A stretch of 64,000 nt of DNA from Gigaspora margarita (GCA_009809945.1 WTPW01000156.1:222092-286091); one strand, 5' to 3'; shown: positions 1-12,410, counted from the stretch's first letter. Notes: generated by a model from the sequence alone, not told the origin. Translations and numbers: made by a program.

Positions 1-530
1 TAACCGGATATATATCGATTACTATCACTATCGATAATAATCGGCAGGGGTGTTGATCATCGATATATATCTTACCGGTTAGTAATCGATATATATCTAT
101 ATATAAAATTTGCCGATGACTAACTTAATCGATAGTTCTTGTCAGAGGGATTTTAATCGATTACTAGCCAATAACTGATAAAACTCAATAGTAATCCCTG
201 TACAAATTTTGGTGATGAAGTTTATCAGGTATAGAAAACATATTAACAAAAAATTTAATATTATGAATTTGGCAGAATTTAAGAATAATAACAATAATCT
301 ACCTCTAAAACATAATATAAATGCTGATTAGATAATGATGATTGATTAAAAATCAGAATTAAATAAAGTACCAAGATTTTATCTGTAATAATAACAAAGT
401 CGTATTGGATAAATTACTCTATAATAGTAATGCAAACTAGTAAAAACAGGACCCCAAATAATCTATGTGAGGTTATATTTGAGCATTATAGTAAAAAATT
501 TTTTGGTTAGCGGTTTTAGTATATATTACT
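1..530. repeat. Gene-free start; inverted repeat at 1-82
   Basis: No coding signal. Bases 1-19 (TAACCGGATATATATCGAT) pair with 59-82, giving a short AT-rich hairpin whose outer end may be cut by the window edge. It looks like one end of a foldback element. The rest is AT-rich with nothing I can name. Confidence 0.5.
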
Positions 531-1644
531 AAGGTGGATATAGGTATTATGGCGCACTACCAATTATGGCGCACTACTGATATCTTATGATCTACTGATC
601 AGAATTCTATGATTTTGGTACCAATCGATTCGTCTCAGTGAGACGAATTGATTGGTACCAAATCGTAGAATTCTGATTGATGTATCACAAGATATTACCA
701 TTAAAATAATATTTAAAATAAATATGGGTATTATAGCGATAAAAGTATTGCAGTATAAAGCAATATCTTGTGAACCATCAATCAGAATCGTGTAATTTTG
801 GCACAATTCGACTCGTCATATCAAGACGAATCAAATGGTACCAAAAACATGTAATTATAATCGATACTTCTTAAGATATTATAATTTAACCAAAATAAGC
901 TGCGCAAAACAAATTTTAAAATTGACATAAAATAATGAATAAAACTTGGTAGAACAGTCTGTTTTCAATATATTTACCACCAAAATGTCCACCTTGAAGA
1001 TATGATTCCAACAAGCCCAAACTTGCTAAAATCCAATCATGAGATCACGGAATCGTTAAGGTGTTATTGTTGTTTTGATGAAAATATATAAGTTTAACTA
1101 ATTAAATTTTCATCAAAAACAATACAAAAACCTTAGTGATCCCATAATCCCGTAATTGAATTTTAGCAAGCTTGGGCTTGTTGGAATCACCTCTTCAAAG
1201 CAGACATTTTGGTGGTAAAATTATTGAAAACGAACTGTCCTACCAAGTGTTATTTATTATTTTATAATAATTTTAAAATTTGCTTTGTGCAGCTTATTTT
1301 GGTTAAATTATGATATATCAAGAAATATTAGCCAAAATCACATGATTGTAGTACCATTCGATTCGAATCAATAAGACAAATCGAATAGTATCAAAATCAT
1401 TTGATTCTGATCAATAGATCTCAATAGATCATAAAAAATAGTATATGTGCCATAATTGGTACCTGCATTATAATTTATTATTTTATCTTGTATTTTTTAA
1501 TAAACGAAATCTTATGATCTAGTCATTAGAATTGAATGATTTTGGTACCATTCAATTCGCCTTGATGTGATGAATCCAATAGTACCAAAATCATCTATTA
1601 TTGGCCAAAATACTTAACTGCACTATAATACCCATATCCACCTT
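531..1644. mobile_element. Large foldback (palindromic) element, family A
   Basis: The end AAGGTGGATATAGGTATTAT at 531-550 is mirrored by its near reverse complement at 1625-1644. Inside, two long arms face each other (about 891-1080 and 1110-1311). They contain the motif CCAAAATGTCCACCTTGAAG followed by a stretch ending in AAAATCCAATCA, and a nested hairpin occurs near 616-668. There is no coding capacity; the 73-codon reading frame inside is a by-product. It is homologous to the foldbacks at 5395-5625 and 40909-41267. Confidence 0.85.
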
Positions 1645-1724
1645 ATATTTTAATTATTAGCTAGCAAGTTTGGAATTGTTTAACTTTTTCAAAATATATA
1701 TAATGTTTTCAAAAAAATTTTTTC

Positions 1725-1807
1725 ACATTAATACTCTCTAAAAAAACCAAAAAAATAGACAGAACTAATACTCTCTAAAAAACCAAAAAAAACAGAATTG
1801 ATACTCT

Positions 1808-1844
<37 letters not shown>

Positions 1845-1860
1845 GACCTGATACTCTCTA
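1725..1860. repeat. Short A-rich tandem repeat with poly-A tract
   Basis: Four degenerate units carrying the motif ATACTCTC(T)A separated by A-rich spacers. The third unit runs into an uninterrupted A tract at 1809-1842. Microsatellite-like, no gene. Confidence 0.8.
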
Positions 1861-2011
1861 TTTTCATTAGCACATTTCAAATATAACATTTATAAAACTT
1901 AACCCATTAGCATTCTTTTCCCATTAAATATTTTCAAATATAATCTTTTTATCCAATACTTACTTTTCAAATATAGCTTTTTTTTAACAAAAGGCCTCTA
2001 TTAGTAATTTT

Positions 2012-2330
2012 TCAAATATGGGGCCTTTGCAATAGAAAGGCTGATACTGCCCAAAATTGAAAATTGAGTTTTTGTTGTATCTGGATAAATTTTGACACAG
2101 GCTACATTTTTTAATTATAAATAGAACTTGATTTGTATAATAAAAAATTGAGTTATCTAAAAAAAATTTCTTTGGAGTTTCATAGATTATGGGATTGCCT
2201 ATGCAACTAGCCAATCAAATTACAAAATTTTTGATTAATCTGGATCAGTCTAAACAAAACAAACATGATTTTTTAAAATTGTATATAAACCAGTATTGGC
2301 CCTTTTTACTACAAAGGCCCCATATAACCT
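2012..2330. mobile_element. Short foldback element
   Basis: An arm at about 2015-2047 (ATATGGGGCCTTTGCAATAG, then AGGCTGATACTG) is answered by an inverted arm at about 2292-2326 (CAGTATTGGCCC, then AAGGCCCCATAT). Small open frames on both strands lie within the arms and are not genes. Confidence 0.7.
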
Positions 2331-2982
2331 CATATAGCTTATTCATGATCCTAGTATACCACACACCCTATTGATACAACTGGATCTCGAAATATATATA
2401 GATAGGTCAGATTAATTATAAAATTACTAAAAATAGAAAAATCTGCAGAAAAAACCTCAAAAATAAGCAAAAAACTACTAAAAATAGAAAGATCCACATA
2501 AAACCCCCAAAAATAAGTAAACTAATACCTGATCTATCCATGTATATTTTGGGGTCCTTATACACCTATGATTGCAAAACCTGTTGCAAATTCTTTATTT
2601 TCAATATTTGTGACAGCCTGTAGTAATATCAAACCTTGTGATTTATAAATTGTAATTGCCTAGGCAAGATATAGTAGAAACTTTATGTGAGAACAAATAC
2701 TATATTTTTTCTCCCAAACAGTATTGGCACTTGGTATATGTCCATATTTTTTTAAAAAATATGGACTAGTCCAAACCTATGTGTTTATGTCTATAAATTA
2801 TTATGTCTATATTTGTCTATATTATTTTTAATATGTCCAAATGTCCATATTGGCCAACACTGCTACCAAATGTATTTTGATAGGTCAAATTGGTACTACT
2901 TGATTATAATTTGATATGGATAATGTTGGACCTATAGTTATCCATTTTGAGCAAAATAACTATAGATAGCATGGGTGGTGAC

Positions 2983-3293
2983 CAGTATATAAAATTTTAA
3001 AAAAAATTTTGTGTACACATGCATATAAAAAAATTTTTTTGTGCATATCACAAAAATTTTTGTGCATATATGCAAATTATTTTTAAAATCAAATATTTAG
3101 CCAGTTCTATATATAATGATAAATTATAAATTTTTTGTCACAAATTGTGCACTATTATAATTTATATGTAAAAATTGTGCATATTTGTACACTAACTACT
3201 ATTTTTCATGTGCACATGTGGACATCTGTTTAAAAAATGTGCACACTAAAATAAAATTGTGCCTATGTGCACATTGTGTACATGAATTTTATA
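2983..3293. mobile_element. Degenerate hAT-like MITE, related to 3399-4143
   Basis: It begins CAGTATATAAAATTTT and ends in GTACATGAATTTTATATT, close to the two ends of the better preserved element at 3399-4143. The interior repeats TGTGCAYAT-type words in both orientations. No clean 8-bp target duplication is visible, so the boundaries are approximate. Confidence 0.4.
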
Positions 3294-3398
3294 TTAATAA
3301 TTGTACCTATTGCTCTATTTACTAATCCTTGATTAGTCCAGAGATTGGAAATAAGTATTATAAAGCACCTATTGACAGATATAGAACTGGTTCAAGAC

Positions 3399-4143
3399 CA
3401 GTGTATAAAATTTATATACTCTATGTGTATTTTTTTTAATTTTGTTTAGTGAGCACATTTTTTAAATTAGATATATATTAGTATATAAAATATGAAGTAA
3501 ATATATATATTTTTTCACTTTACAACCAAGTGCTACTTTATTAGATATTTAAGTACAAGTACATATAATGTTCTAACTATTACATTGGCAACTACCCAGC
3601 ATTTCATCAATGCCCAGGCAGGGTTGTTGCACTGAGCTTTATTCCTCTCAGCAAGCCCTGCTGGCACTGCTCCAGTCAGCAACCTGTTGGTACAGATCAT
3701 AGTCTAAACATGCCGCTACAAGTTCTTGAAGTATCCTTTTAGACTTCAGCCTCTCAGTATGTCTCATGACTTCAGTTGTTCAAATCAGTAGTTCTGACTC
3801 AAGGAAGACCCCAGGGTTTTGATCATGACTACTTCAGTGCCACACTAGGAAGGTCTATCAATTAACATCCCAGGTTTCTGTTTTTTATAGTATTTCAGTT
3901 CCTTTTCCTTATTTGGTAGGACCCATATCATAAATTTTTAAGTTTTTCTGCTACTGGAAATTGAATTGGCAACCTTCTGATTTACATCATCAGAGCATAA
4001 CTGCTATGCTATCAGCCTGAAGGACTAAAATATATATATATTTACTTTATATTTTATATACTAATATATATCTAATTTAAAAAATTGTGCTCACTAAACA
4101 AAATTAAAAAAATACACATAGTGTACATGAATTTTATACACTG
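3399..4143. mobile_element. Palindromic hAT-type MITE with 8-bp target duplication
   Basis: The ends are CAGTGTATAAAA (3399 onward) and its reverse complement ending at 4143. They are flanked by the identical 8-mer TTCAAGAC at 3391-3398 and 4144-4151. An 8-bp duplication with CAGTG-type termini is the signature of hAT superfamily transposition. The arms run inward to about 3510 and 4028 and would form an almost complete palindrome if the SINE at 3511-4027 were removed. Non-autonomous, no coding sequence. Confidence 0.88.
3511..4027 (-). mobile_element. tRNA-derived SINE, copy 1, nested in a hAT MITE
   Basis: Read on the minus strand, the head carries a pol III A box (complement of 3995-4011, TAGCATAGCAGTTATGC) and a B box (complement of 3957-3974, GGTTGCCAATTCAATTTC). 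The body is shared with the copy at 8224-8749: the block around AGTATGTCTCATGACTTCAG (3756-3775) matches the block around 8505-8523. The element ends in a short A run (plus-strand T at 3511) and is flanked by the 12-mer AAATATATATAT at 3499-3510 and 4028-4039. Length is 517 bp. Confidence 0.85.
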
Positions 4144-4151
4144 TTCAAGAC

Positions 4152-4429
4152 TATTTGTTACTTCTAAGAATGCATTTCTAGCACAAGTACTATATATAGC
4201 TTTCACTTTAGTAACAGTATTGACCTATAGAAATTGCTATAAAACACAAAGTTAATCAAAACTTTTGATCTAGTAATCAGAATTCGATGAAACAACTACT
4301 ATTCGATTTAGCTTATCGAGATGGTTCTAAGAGCTATAGATCATCTCTATATGACCACTGGGTGCCAAGATCAAAACTAATTAGCAATCAATATAGGATC
4401 TGCAATCTGATTGGCTAGGCGATTGCTGC
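4152..4429. other. AT-rich interval, no gene seen
   Basis: I see no gene and no complete element. A block near 4262-4330 (TTTGATCTAGTAATCAGAATTC) resembles part of the family A foldback at 531-1644 and may be a fragment of it. Confidence 0.4.
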
Positions 4430-4875
4430 AGGTAAAAATTGCATATTTAGCATATGTAGCATTTATCATTTTTATAGCACATATACTAGATATTTTATTT
4501 ATTATATATATGTTATTTATTTTGAAAAATTACTACTTATTGCCAGTAGTAATCACCACCAGTAAATATCAAAAATTAATAAAATATTTTTGCTGAAATA
4601 AAAATTAAAATTTGATTGATATGAAGGTTAGGGTAAGAACTGGAATAGGGCAGGAGCAAAATTTATCCCAAAATTTTATGAAAAATTTTTGGTTAGAGCC
4701 CCAAAGATGATTTCATAGACAAAATTTAAAGATACAAAATATACATTGGTAATGATCACCACTGGCAATAAATAGCAAACTTCATTTATTTTATATATAT
4801 TATCTATTATATACATATACTATATATTTTATTTGTAGTAGATATAGCATATATTGCACATGTAATAGATATAGC
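4430..4875. mobile_element. Diverged foldback element
   Basis: The best paired arms are TTATTGCCAGTAGTAATC (4538 onward) against the inverted GATCACCACTGGCAATAA (about 4755-4772), with weaker pairing outward to about 4430 and 4875. The centre carries GGTTAGGGT and the block TTAGAGCCCCAAAG (4693-4706) that recurs in the element at 15476-15813. Boundaries uncertain. Confidence 0.5.
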
Positions 4876-5394
4876 CCTTTAATTTCAAAAAGTATAAAAG
4901 CAGCAGATGTAGACCCCAAGTTCAACATCGAGTCTTCATACTCTTTCACTAATAAATAAGTAATAAATACATTTATTTATTATTTAAATTAAACAACTAC
5001 TAGTATCCTTATACACTTTTAATTGTAGCCTCTTTCATAATTGCAAATTGCTTTAAATCTTCTTGATTAAGTTTATAAAAAAATGCCTTTCAACTTAGAT
5101 ATATCACAGTAACAAGTGAGGTTACATGATGTGTTCACTATCTAAGGTCACTCTAGTTACCTACTATTTTTAAAAAAGTGGATATAGGATAACAACAGAT
5201 TGATTAAAGTTCTTAATTTAGTAATATTATACTCTTTATTTATCTGTTCATCTTGATTAGAGGCATGATATTTATTACATAATATTTCTTTAATAATAGC
5301 CTACCCTGTTCATCCATGGTGTGATCTTAATGCTGATTGGCTGAATTATATTAAATATATATATAATATATAATATATAATAGTATTGATATTT
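4876..5394. other. AT-rich interval, no gene seen
   Basis: No reading frame with coding character, no paired ends, no tandem structure beyond short AT runs (5350-5385). Confidence 0.5.
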
Positions 5395-5625
5395 TAAAAT
5401 TGAATAACTTTTGATCTGCTGGTCCAATTTGGATAATTCAACTACCAAAATGTTTGCCTCAGTAAGACAAATATAACAAGCCTAAAATTATAAAAATCCA
5501 ATTACAGAAATCTAGGAACACTAAAGTTTTTTTCAATTTTAAAATTGTAAAAAACTTAAGCGATCTTAAATTTCTGTAATTGAATTTTTATAATTTTAGA
5601 CTTGTTAGATTCATCTCAATGAGAA
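5395..5625. mobile_element. Foldback element, family A, right arm truncated
   Basis: The left arm AACAAGCCTAAAATTATAAA (about 5486 onward) pairs with an arm ending near 5612, centred on about 5545. The left side continues outward to TTTGATCTGCTGGTCCA, but the right arm stops near 5625 where the minisatellite begins. The sequence is homologous to 531-1644 and 40909-41267. Confidence 0.75.
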
Positions 5626-8200
5626 GTTGATTCTGTTCACTTTAATGTTTGTGTTTCAAGAAAATGTGTGATTAACTGTAATCATTTGATCATTCAATAA
5701 ATTACTAGCGTGATTGTGAAGTTTGATTCAGTTCACTTTAACGTTTGTGCTTCAAGACAATGTGTGATTAACTGTAATCATTTGATTGTTCAATAAATTA
5801 CCAGTGTGAGTATGAAGTTTGATTCTGTTCACTTTAACCTTTGTACTTCAAGAGAATATGTGATTAACATAATCATTTGATCTTTAATAAATTACCAGGG
5901 TGAGTATGAAGCTTGATTCTGTTTACTTTAATGTTTGTGTTTCAAGAGTATATGTGATTAACAGCAATTATTTGATCATTCAATAAATTACCAGGGTGAG
6001 TATAAAGATTAATTCTGTTTACTTTAACGTTTGTGTTTTAAGAGAATGTATGATTAACTACAATTAATTGATCATTTAATAAATTACCAGAGTGAGTATG
6101 AAGTTTGATTCTGTTCACTTTAACATTTGTGCTTTAAGAGAATGTGTGATTAAACGTAATCAATTGATCATTCAATAAATTACTAGTGTGAGTATGAGTT
6201 TGATTCTGTTTACTTTAATATTTGTATTTTAAGAGAATGTGTGATTAACCGTAATCATTTGATCATTCAATAGATTACCAGGGTAAGTATAAAGTTTGAT
6301 TCTGTTTACTTTAACATTGGTGCTTCAAGAGAATGTGTGATTAACCGTAATCATTTGATCATTCAATAAATTACTAGTGTAAGTATGAAGTTTGATTTGT
6401 TCACTTTAACGTTTGTGCTTCAAGAGAATGTGTGATTAACCATAATTATTTGATCATTCAATAAATTACCAGTATGAGTGTGAAGTTTAATTCTGTTCAC
6501 TTTAACGTTTGTGCTTCAAGAGAATGCATAATTAACTGTAATCATTTGATTATTCAATAAATTACCAGCATGAGTGTGAAGTTTGATTTTGTTCACTTTA
6601 ACGTTTGTGTTTCAAAAAAATATGTGATTAACTATAATCATTTGATCATTTAATAAATTACCAGGGTGAGTGTGAAGTTTGATTCTATTCACTTTAACAT
6701 TGTGCATCAAGAAAATATGTGATTAACTGTAATTATTTGATCATTCAATAAATTACCAGGATGAGTATGAAGTTTGATTCTGTTGACTTTAACATTTGTG
6801 CTTCAAGAGAATATGTGATTGACCGTAATCATTTGATTATTCAATAAATTACCAGGGTGAGTATGAAGTTTGATTCTGTTCACTTTAATGTTTGTGCTTC
6901 AAGAGAATGTGTAATTAACTGTAATCATTTGATCGTTCAATAAATTACCAGAGTAAGTGTGAAATTTGATTCTATTCACTTTAATGTTTGTGTTTCAAGA
7001 GAATATGTGATTAACTGTAATTATTTGATCATTCAATAAATTACCAGTATGAGTATAAAGTTTGATTCTGTTCACTTTAACATTTCTGTTTCAAGAGAAT
7101 GTGTGATTAACGGCAATCATTTGATCATTCAATAAATTACCAGGGTGAGTATGAAGTTTGATTCAGTTTACTTTAACATTTGTGCTTTAAGAGAATGTGT
7201 GATTAACCATAATCAATTGACCATTCAATAATTTACCAGTGTGAGTATGAAGTTTGATTCTGTTCACTTTAAGTTTATGTTGCAAGAGAATGTATGATTA
7301 ACTGTAATCAATTGACTGTTCAATAAATTACTAGGGTGAGTATAAAGTTTGATTCTGTTTACAATAACGTTTGTATTTCAAGAGGATGTGTGATTAACTG
7401 TAATCAATCGATCATTCAATAAATTACCATGGTGAGTATGAAGTTTGATTCTGTTTACTTCAATGTTTGTGTTTTAAGGGTAGGGTGAACGTAAATCATT
7501 TTTAATAGTGATCACATTGTAATCATATGAAATCAGGTGATCAACCAATTAGACTTGTAAACAATGTGGATCTGACCAATCAGAATTAGCAATTTTTGTA
7601 CTACCTAAGTAAATTTGGGTCTACCTAAGTTTTTTTATCAATATACGAAGATAGATTTTTTTATATGATATAGGTTTTAAAATTTTACTATAACAAATAT
7701 GAAATGTCAAATTATATACCACAAAATTTTGGGGAATATTGATTATATTTCTAAAAAGTTTTATTAGAAGCATATGTTTGATTTCTATATAAAATTTTGT
7801 AGTACTACGTAAATCATAGGAAAATTGATCTATGTTCACCCTACCCTTAAGAGAATGTGTGATTAACTGTAATCATTTGATCATTCAATAAATTACCAGA
7901 GTGAGTGTGAAGTTTGATTCGGTTCACTTTAACATTTATGTTTCAAGAGAATCTGTGATTAACATAATTATTTAATTATTCAATATATCATCAGTGTGAG
8001 TATAAAGTTTGATTCTTTTTGTTTTAATACATTATTAACTATAACTACTTAATTGTTCAATAAATTTATTAGGGTATGAATTTTGATTTTGTTTATTTTA
8101 ATATTTGAATTTAAAAAAAATATATTAACTAATTATTTAATTGATTAATAAATTACTAGATTAAAAAAGTTTAATACTGTTCACTTTAATACTTATGTGT
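5626..8200. repeat. Minisatellite, unit about 95 bp, about 24 units
   Basis: Successive units start with GTTTGATTCTGTTCACTTTA, continue with GAGAATGTGTGATTAACTGT and end in TTCAATAAATTACCAGGGTG. Measured spacings between unit starts are 94 to 96 bp. Units are most uniform in the middle and decay toward 8000-8200. The array is interrupted by the element at 7478-7846. No open frame runs through it, so it does not encode a repeat protein. Confidence 0.92.
7478..7846. mobile_element. TIR element inserted in the minisatellite (TTAA site)
   Basis: The ends are GGGTAGGGTGAAC and its inverted copy GTTCACCCTACCC, flanked by TTAA at 7474-7477 and 7847-7850. Removing the element and one TTAA restores a normal minisatellite unit (GTTTTAAGAGAATGTG), which proves insertion. 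The duplication can be read as TTAA (piggyBac-like) or as TA with a one-base-longer TIR (Tc1/mariner-like). Interior non-coding, with a second inverted pair CTACCTAAGT near 7600-7630. Confidence 0.85.
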
Positions 8201-8223
8201 GTTTTAAGTGAACATATAAATTA

Positions 8224-8749
8224 TTTTTTTTTAAACTTGCACCAGTTGCTTATGTGTGCTTAACATTTTATTAATTATAAATTAACAAAGTACATATTAA
8301 ACTATTTCTATATAGTATATATCTGGCTAGCCCTATTTCAGACCGCCCAAATGCCCAGTAGGCACTGAGTTTTACCCTCCTAGCACTGCTTCAATTGGCT
8401 GGAATACTCCTTAATGCTAGATTGATGTTAGTACAAATTGATACCACCTCGGAATGATTGCACCATAAGTTCATGAAGTATCTTCTCAGACTTTAGCCTC
8501 GCATTATGTCTCATGACTTCAGTTAATCCAAATTGGGTTCTAACTTATTTTATTTTACCGCCACAGATTTGATAATGGCAACTGCCCAATTAAGTCCGTC
8601 CATAGATGACCTGGGTTCCTGTCTTTCCACAGTGTTTCAGTTCTCTAACTGGCTAGTTTTTTTCCATTTCGCCTCTAGGGGGATTTGAACCAGCAACCTT
8701 CAATTTGCAACCTAGGAGCATAACCGTTATGCTATGGACCCGCAGGTCT
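8224..8749 (-). mobile_element. Full-length tRNA-derived SINE, copy 2, 13-bp target duplication
   Basis: Flanked by the identical 13-mer AACATATAAATTA at 8211-8223 and 8750-8762. On the minus strand the element starts at 8749 with a tRNA-like head: A box as complement of 8718-8734 (TAGCATAACGGTTATGC) and B box as complement of 8681-8698 (GGTTGCTGGTTCAAATCC). It ends at 8224 in a short A tail. The head is closer to a real tRNA than that of copy 1. The body is shared with copy 1. Length 526 bp. Transcription would be by RNA polymerase III from the internal boxes; mobility needs a partner LINE, none of which is in the window. Confidence 0.92.
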
Positions 8750-8762
8750 AACATATAAATTA

Positions 8763-10190
8763 TAAAGGCAAATATTATACTTAATTTGTTATTATTTTAT
8801 TTCCAAAAATATAATTAATTTAGTTTATTTAAAATTTGTATTAAAATTAATCAGAATAATTTATTTATGTTCTGATTATAGTTTTTATATTATTATATAT
8901 TAAGATTTTTTATTTTAAGGTTTTTTAATTTTATATAATAATATATTAAATAAAAAAGTTTTTTATAAGCATTTATTTTTATATTTATAATATATTTAAA
9001 AATTATTTATATTTTTATTAAAAATTTGGTTTAAATTTGGATTTAATTTAATTAAATTAAAAAAAATTAATTTATTTGCAAATACAAAAGTTGTTAAAAA
9101 TAAATATACATTTTTAGTAAAATGTAAGTTATCTATAATGTTATTATTTATTATATATTTTTGTAAAATTTATTTTTATAAATTTTGTATATAAAAATTT
9201 TAACAAATTTTTTGTATTAGAACTAGCCTGCTAAATAAATTTGTTTATTCATAAGAAATAAATTAAATGCAAGTTAGCTCTAAATTTAATAGCTCAAGAT
9301 CATATAAAGAATATCAATATTCAAGCATTCCAAATTTATGTGCAACTTGGTACAAGAAATAAATAAAAACACATAATAGTAAAAATGCTACAGTGGCACA
9401 TGTTTGTTTCGCATCACTCAGAAAATTTTTTAAACTTGCATATCTCCTAATACCAGAAACATAGTATGAAGTATGAAGTGTATAGTTAACAGGCAACTTA
9501 CTATGTACAATTTCTTGAATCTTATTGGATGGTGTATTCAAATTGATCATTTAATGTGCATTTACATAACGTGTATACTGGGCGTTTGTTTAATGTCATA
9601 TGAAAGCATTTTTTGTATAATTCATTTTGATAAACTTGTGCTTCTAAATTCTATACCTGTTATGCCTTGCTACCTATATGGATACTGAGCAGATCTAATG
9701 CTAAATTAAATAAAGAGTATATTAATAAGGATTTGCTTAAATTTGTTTAATGCTATATGAAATCGATTTTTGTGGATTTTATTTTGATAGACTTGTAGCT
9801 GTGCAAGCTTTCAAATTTTAACATGATGAGTTTGGCTTATGAAGATGCGATCATTATTGCGAGATTAGTTGACTTTATTGATCACCTTTGATTTTGTTAT
9901 TTATGATTAGTCTAGTGCTTTGGTTGAGGCTTTTTATTGTTTTTTTATTGGGATGGCATACGATTTTAGTAGATTTCTATGAAAATTGGTAAGTAGAATA
10001 TATTGAAGTAGTGCTAGAGAGGCTGTGGGCATGCAGCCATTAAGGAATAAATTATCTTTTGTTTCACTATGCACACCTTGGTAAAGACTTGCTCTATCTC
10101 TCTGCCTCTATTTTAAGTAGTCCTGCAAGTATTAGTAGTGTTAGTTTGGTTGGGCAATATACTGTATTGAATGGTTAAGGGTCCACGACT
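8763..10190. other. Extremely AT-rich tract, then unannotated sequence
   Basis: Bases 8763-9230 are almost pure A/T with no structure I can name. From 9290 to 10190 the composition is more balanced. Two overlapping short frames on opposite strands (about 9314-9550 and 9473-9688) have no recognisable motif, and I do not call them genes. Confidence 0.5.
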
Positions 10191-10369
10191 ACAGTGGTAG
10201 TACAGTGCAAGGACCATCAATAGCAATTTTTGAGCTCCACGACTGCAGTAGCAATGCAAGGACCCTTATTAGTGGATAGTTAGGCTCCGCTACTGCAGTG
10301 GTAATACAAGGAATATATTTATTAGTAGATCATTAAGCTCTGTGGTTGCAGTAGCAGTGCAAGGACCTA
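10191..10369. repeat. Four degenerate tandem units around CTGCAGTAGCAATGCAAGGA
   Basis: The block GCTCCACGACTGCAGTAGCA followed by ATGCAAGGACC occurs at about 10191, 10235, 10285 and 10339, spaced about 44 to 54 bp. It is GC-richer than its surroundings. Function unknown; possibly the untranslated part of a decayed retroelement. Confidence 0.7.
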
Positions 10370-11690
10370 AAAAAGATCATGAAGGATGACGCTCCAATTC
10401 TCTTTTTAACTATATGGATATGTTAGCTACCTTTATTATGTTTGGGGTTTTTAAGTAGTAGGTGGGCTTTTTTAGGACCTTGGAGTTTAAGGGATTTGGG
10501 GATCAAGAGGTGAGTAGTTTATGTGTTTGACAAATTAGAAGAATGATTGGTACGAGTTCAAATAACTAGTCCTTATAAGAAATATGGACTGTTAAGGTAC
10601 GGATTAGTAAAGTAAATGCACGGGTTTTGGTAGCACAGATTAAACCTGTATTTGGTACATAGAAGGCTTGAATTGGCACCGATTTTTGGCCTGTGGTATA
10701 CTGTATGCTCATACAAATTGGACCATTAATGGCTCTGGTTTTGCAACACTTTACTAGTCCAAATGGCATGGGATTTGGCCGGATAATTAATGTGAATTAA
10801 TGTATAATAAAAAAATACATACAAGTAGATTATATAAATTTATATCAACAATCAATACAATATAAACAACTAACTAACTACTTATGTATCAAAATTTTGC
10901 AAGAAATTTTTTTTGTTAAGATACCCAGAGCAGTTTTATTAGTGAAATTATGAGATATCGCAATTTTTTTAAAAAAATCATATGTTTATATTTCGCTCTT
11001 TGTGAAATGAGCCAACATGTACCACCTTTGACATGTATTATTCTGTGAAATGAAGGTGTCATTATATATGATGTGACATAATATGCCACTCCTGTACTAC
11101 TTTTTACTGTGATATTCTGTCAACACCTCTATACATACTACTCTAACTGTACCATTCTGTGGATTCCAAACACCAACCTGTACTATACCTTGGACCACTT
11201 TTTTTATAGGGAGACTTTGTCATAGGCATTGAAGTTTGAGTATATAATATTAGAGCTTGCTTGGATAGCAAACCTTTTCCTATATGTTTTTTGTAATATA
11301 TTTTTTTATCATATAACAATAAAGTTATCTCTACTACAATATAGCAATTTACAGATAAATTAGAAAAACTAATGCATAATTACCTAACAAATTGTAATTG
11401 GTAATGATCATATGATTTTTTACTGTTATCCATACCACCTAATTCAGAATTCGTCCATTTTTAGTTAACACTTTTGTAGAAAACAAACATAATAAAGTGT
11501 TAATAATAGATGCATGTTTAAGCTTACTATTTTTATCTATCAATAAATCTATTATATTCTATTATTTATTATATAAGATTATAATTTAAATTTTGGGTTT
11601 CTATACTTTAACATTCTTTATTGGCTAAATCCAAAAATGTAACCAACTTGTAGGAAAAAATTGCAATATTTGATTTTTAAATGATTACAT
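10370..11690. other. No supported gene
   Basis: A 67-codon minus-strand frame at 10566-10769 starts MPFGLVKCCKTR and lies in relatively GC-rich sequence. It could be a fragment of a repeated coding element, but nothing confirms it. The rest holds nothing I recognise. Confidence 0.35.
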
Positions 11691-11694
11691 TATT

Positions 11695-11965
11695 ATTTTG
11701 TAATTGATCTATAGAATAACCAGTGTGAGTATTAAGTTTACTTCTGTTCATTTCATTGACTGCATTTTAGGAGAAATATATGTATGAGGTTTAATTTTGT
11801 TCACTTTAACAATTGATTTCAAACAAAATGTATGTTTAATTAATATAATCATTTAATTCTAGTATGAGTACAAAATTTAATTCTTTCACTTTAATGATTG
11901 TGTTTCAATGGATAGTATGATTAACTATAATTATTTAACTATTCAATAAATCACCATGGTAAGTA
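11695..11965. repeat. Outlying degenerate copies of the 95-bp minisatellite
   Basis: About three poorly preserved units with the same landmarks (CCAGTGTGAGTATTAAGTTT, TCTGTTCA, ATTCAATAAATCACCATGGT) as the array at 5626-8200. Confidence 0.75.
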
Positions 11966-12410
11966 TATAGTTTATTATAGTTTGCATATGCTTAAATTTT
12001 TTTATATTTAAATAATTGTGATTGTGATCATAATTACCAAAGCTAGCCAATTTGTCAAGCTCATGTTTATGATAAATTAGCTGGTGTCACATGGAAAAAT
12101 TCTAGATCATATCACCTGACAAGGCCAATATGCATGTCAGTAATATTGCTGATCTGCATGCCCATGTTTAAACATATCAAAACAAAATAGTAACCTATTT
12201 TGACATGCTGATAGCCCTAGTAAATAATTTGTTAAAATGTATTAAATGAGTTAGTTAATTATTAAAAGCATTAAAAGACACAAATGCCAGGAATGTAAGT
12301 GTATTGTTTTACTTGCATCTAAATTAAAAGCAAAATTTTAAAGCTAATTGGTGTACATTTTTCTCATGATCATTACCTGTTTTATGTAACATAAAATTTC
12401 TAATTTTAGA

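Noticed and set aside
585..806. 73-codon minus-strand ORF
   Set aside because: It lies in the arm of the large foldback at 531-1644.
3957..4011. Functional tRNA gene on the minus strand
   Set aside because: A and B boxes are present, but the sequence continues into a shared SINE body and the stems do not close; it is a SINE head.
5626..8200. CRISPR-like array
   Set aside because: Units of 95 bp repeat as a whole without unique spacers, and the genome is eukaryotic.
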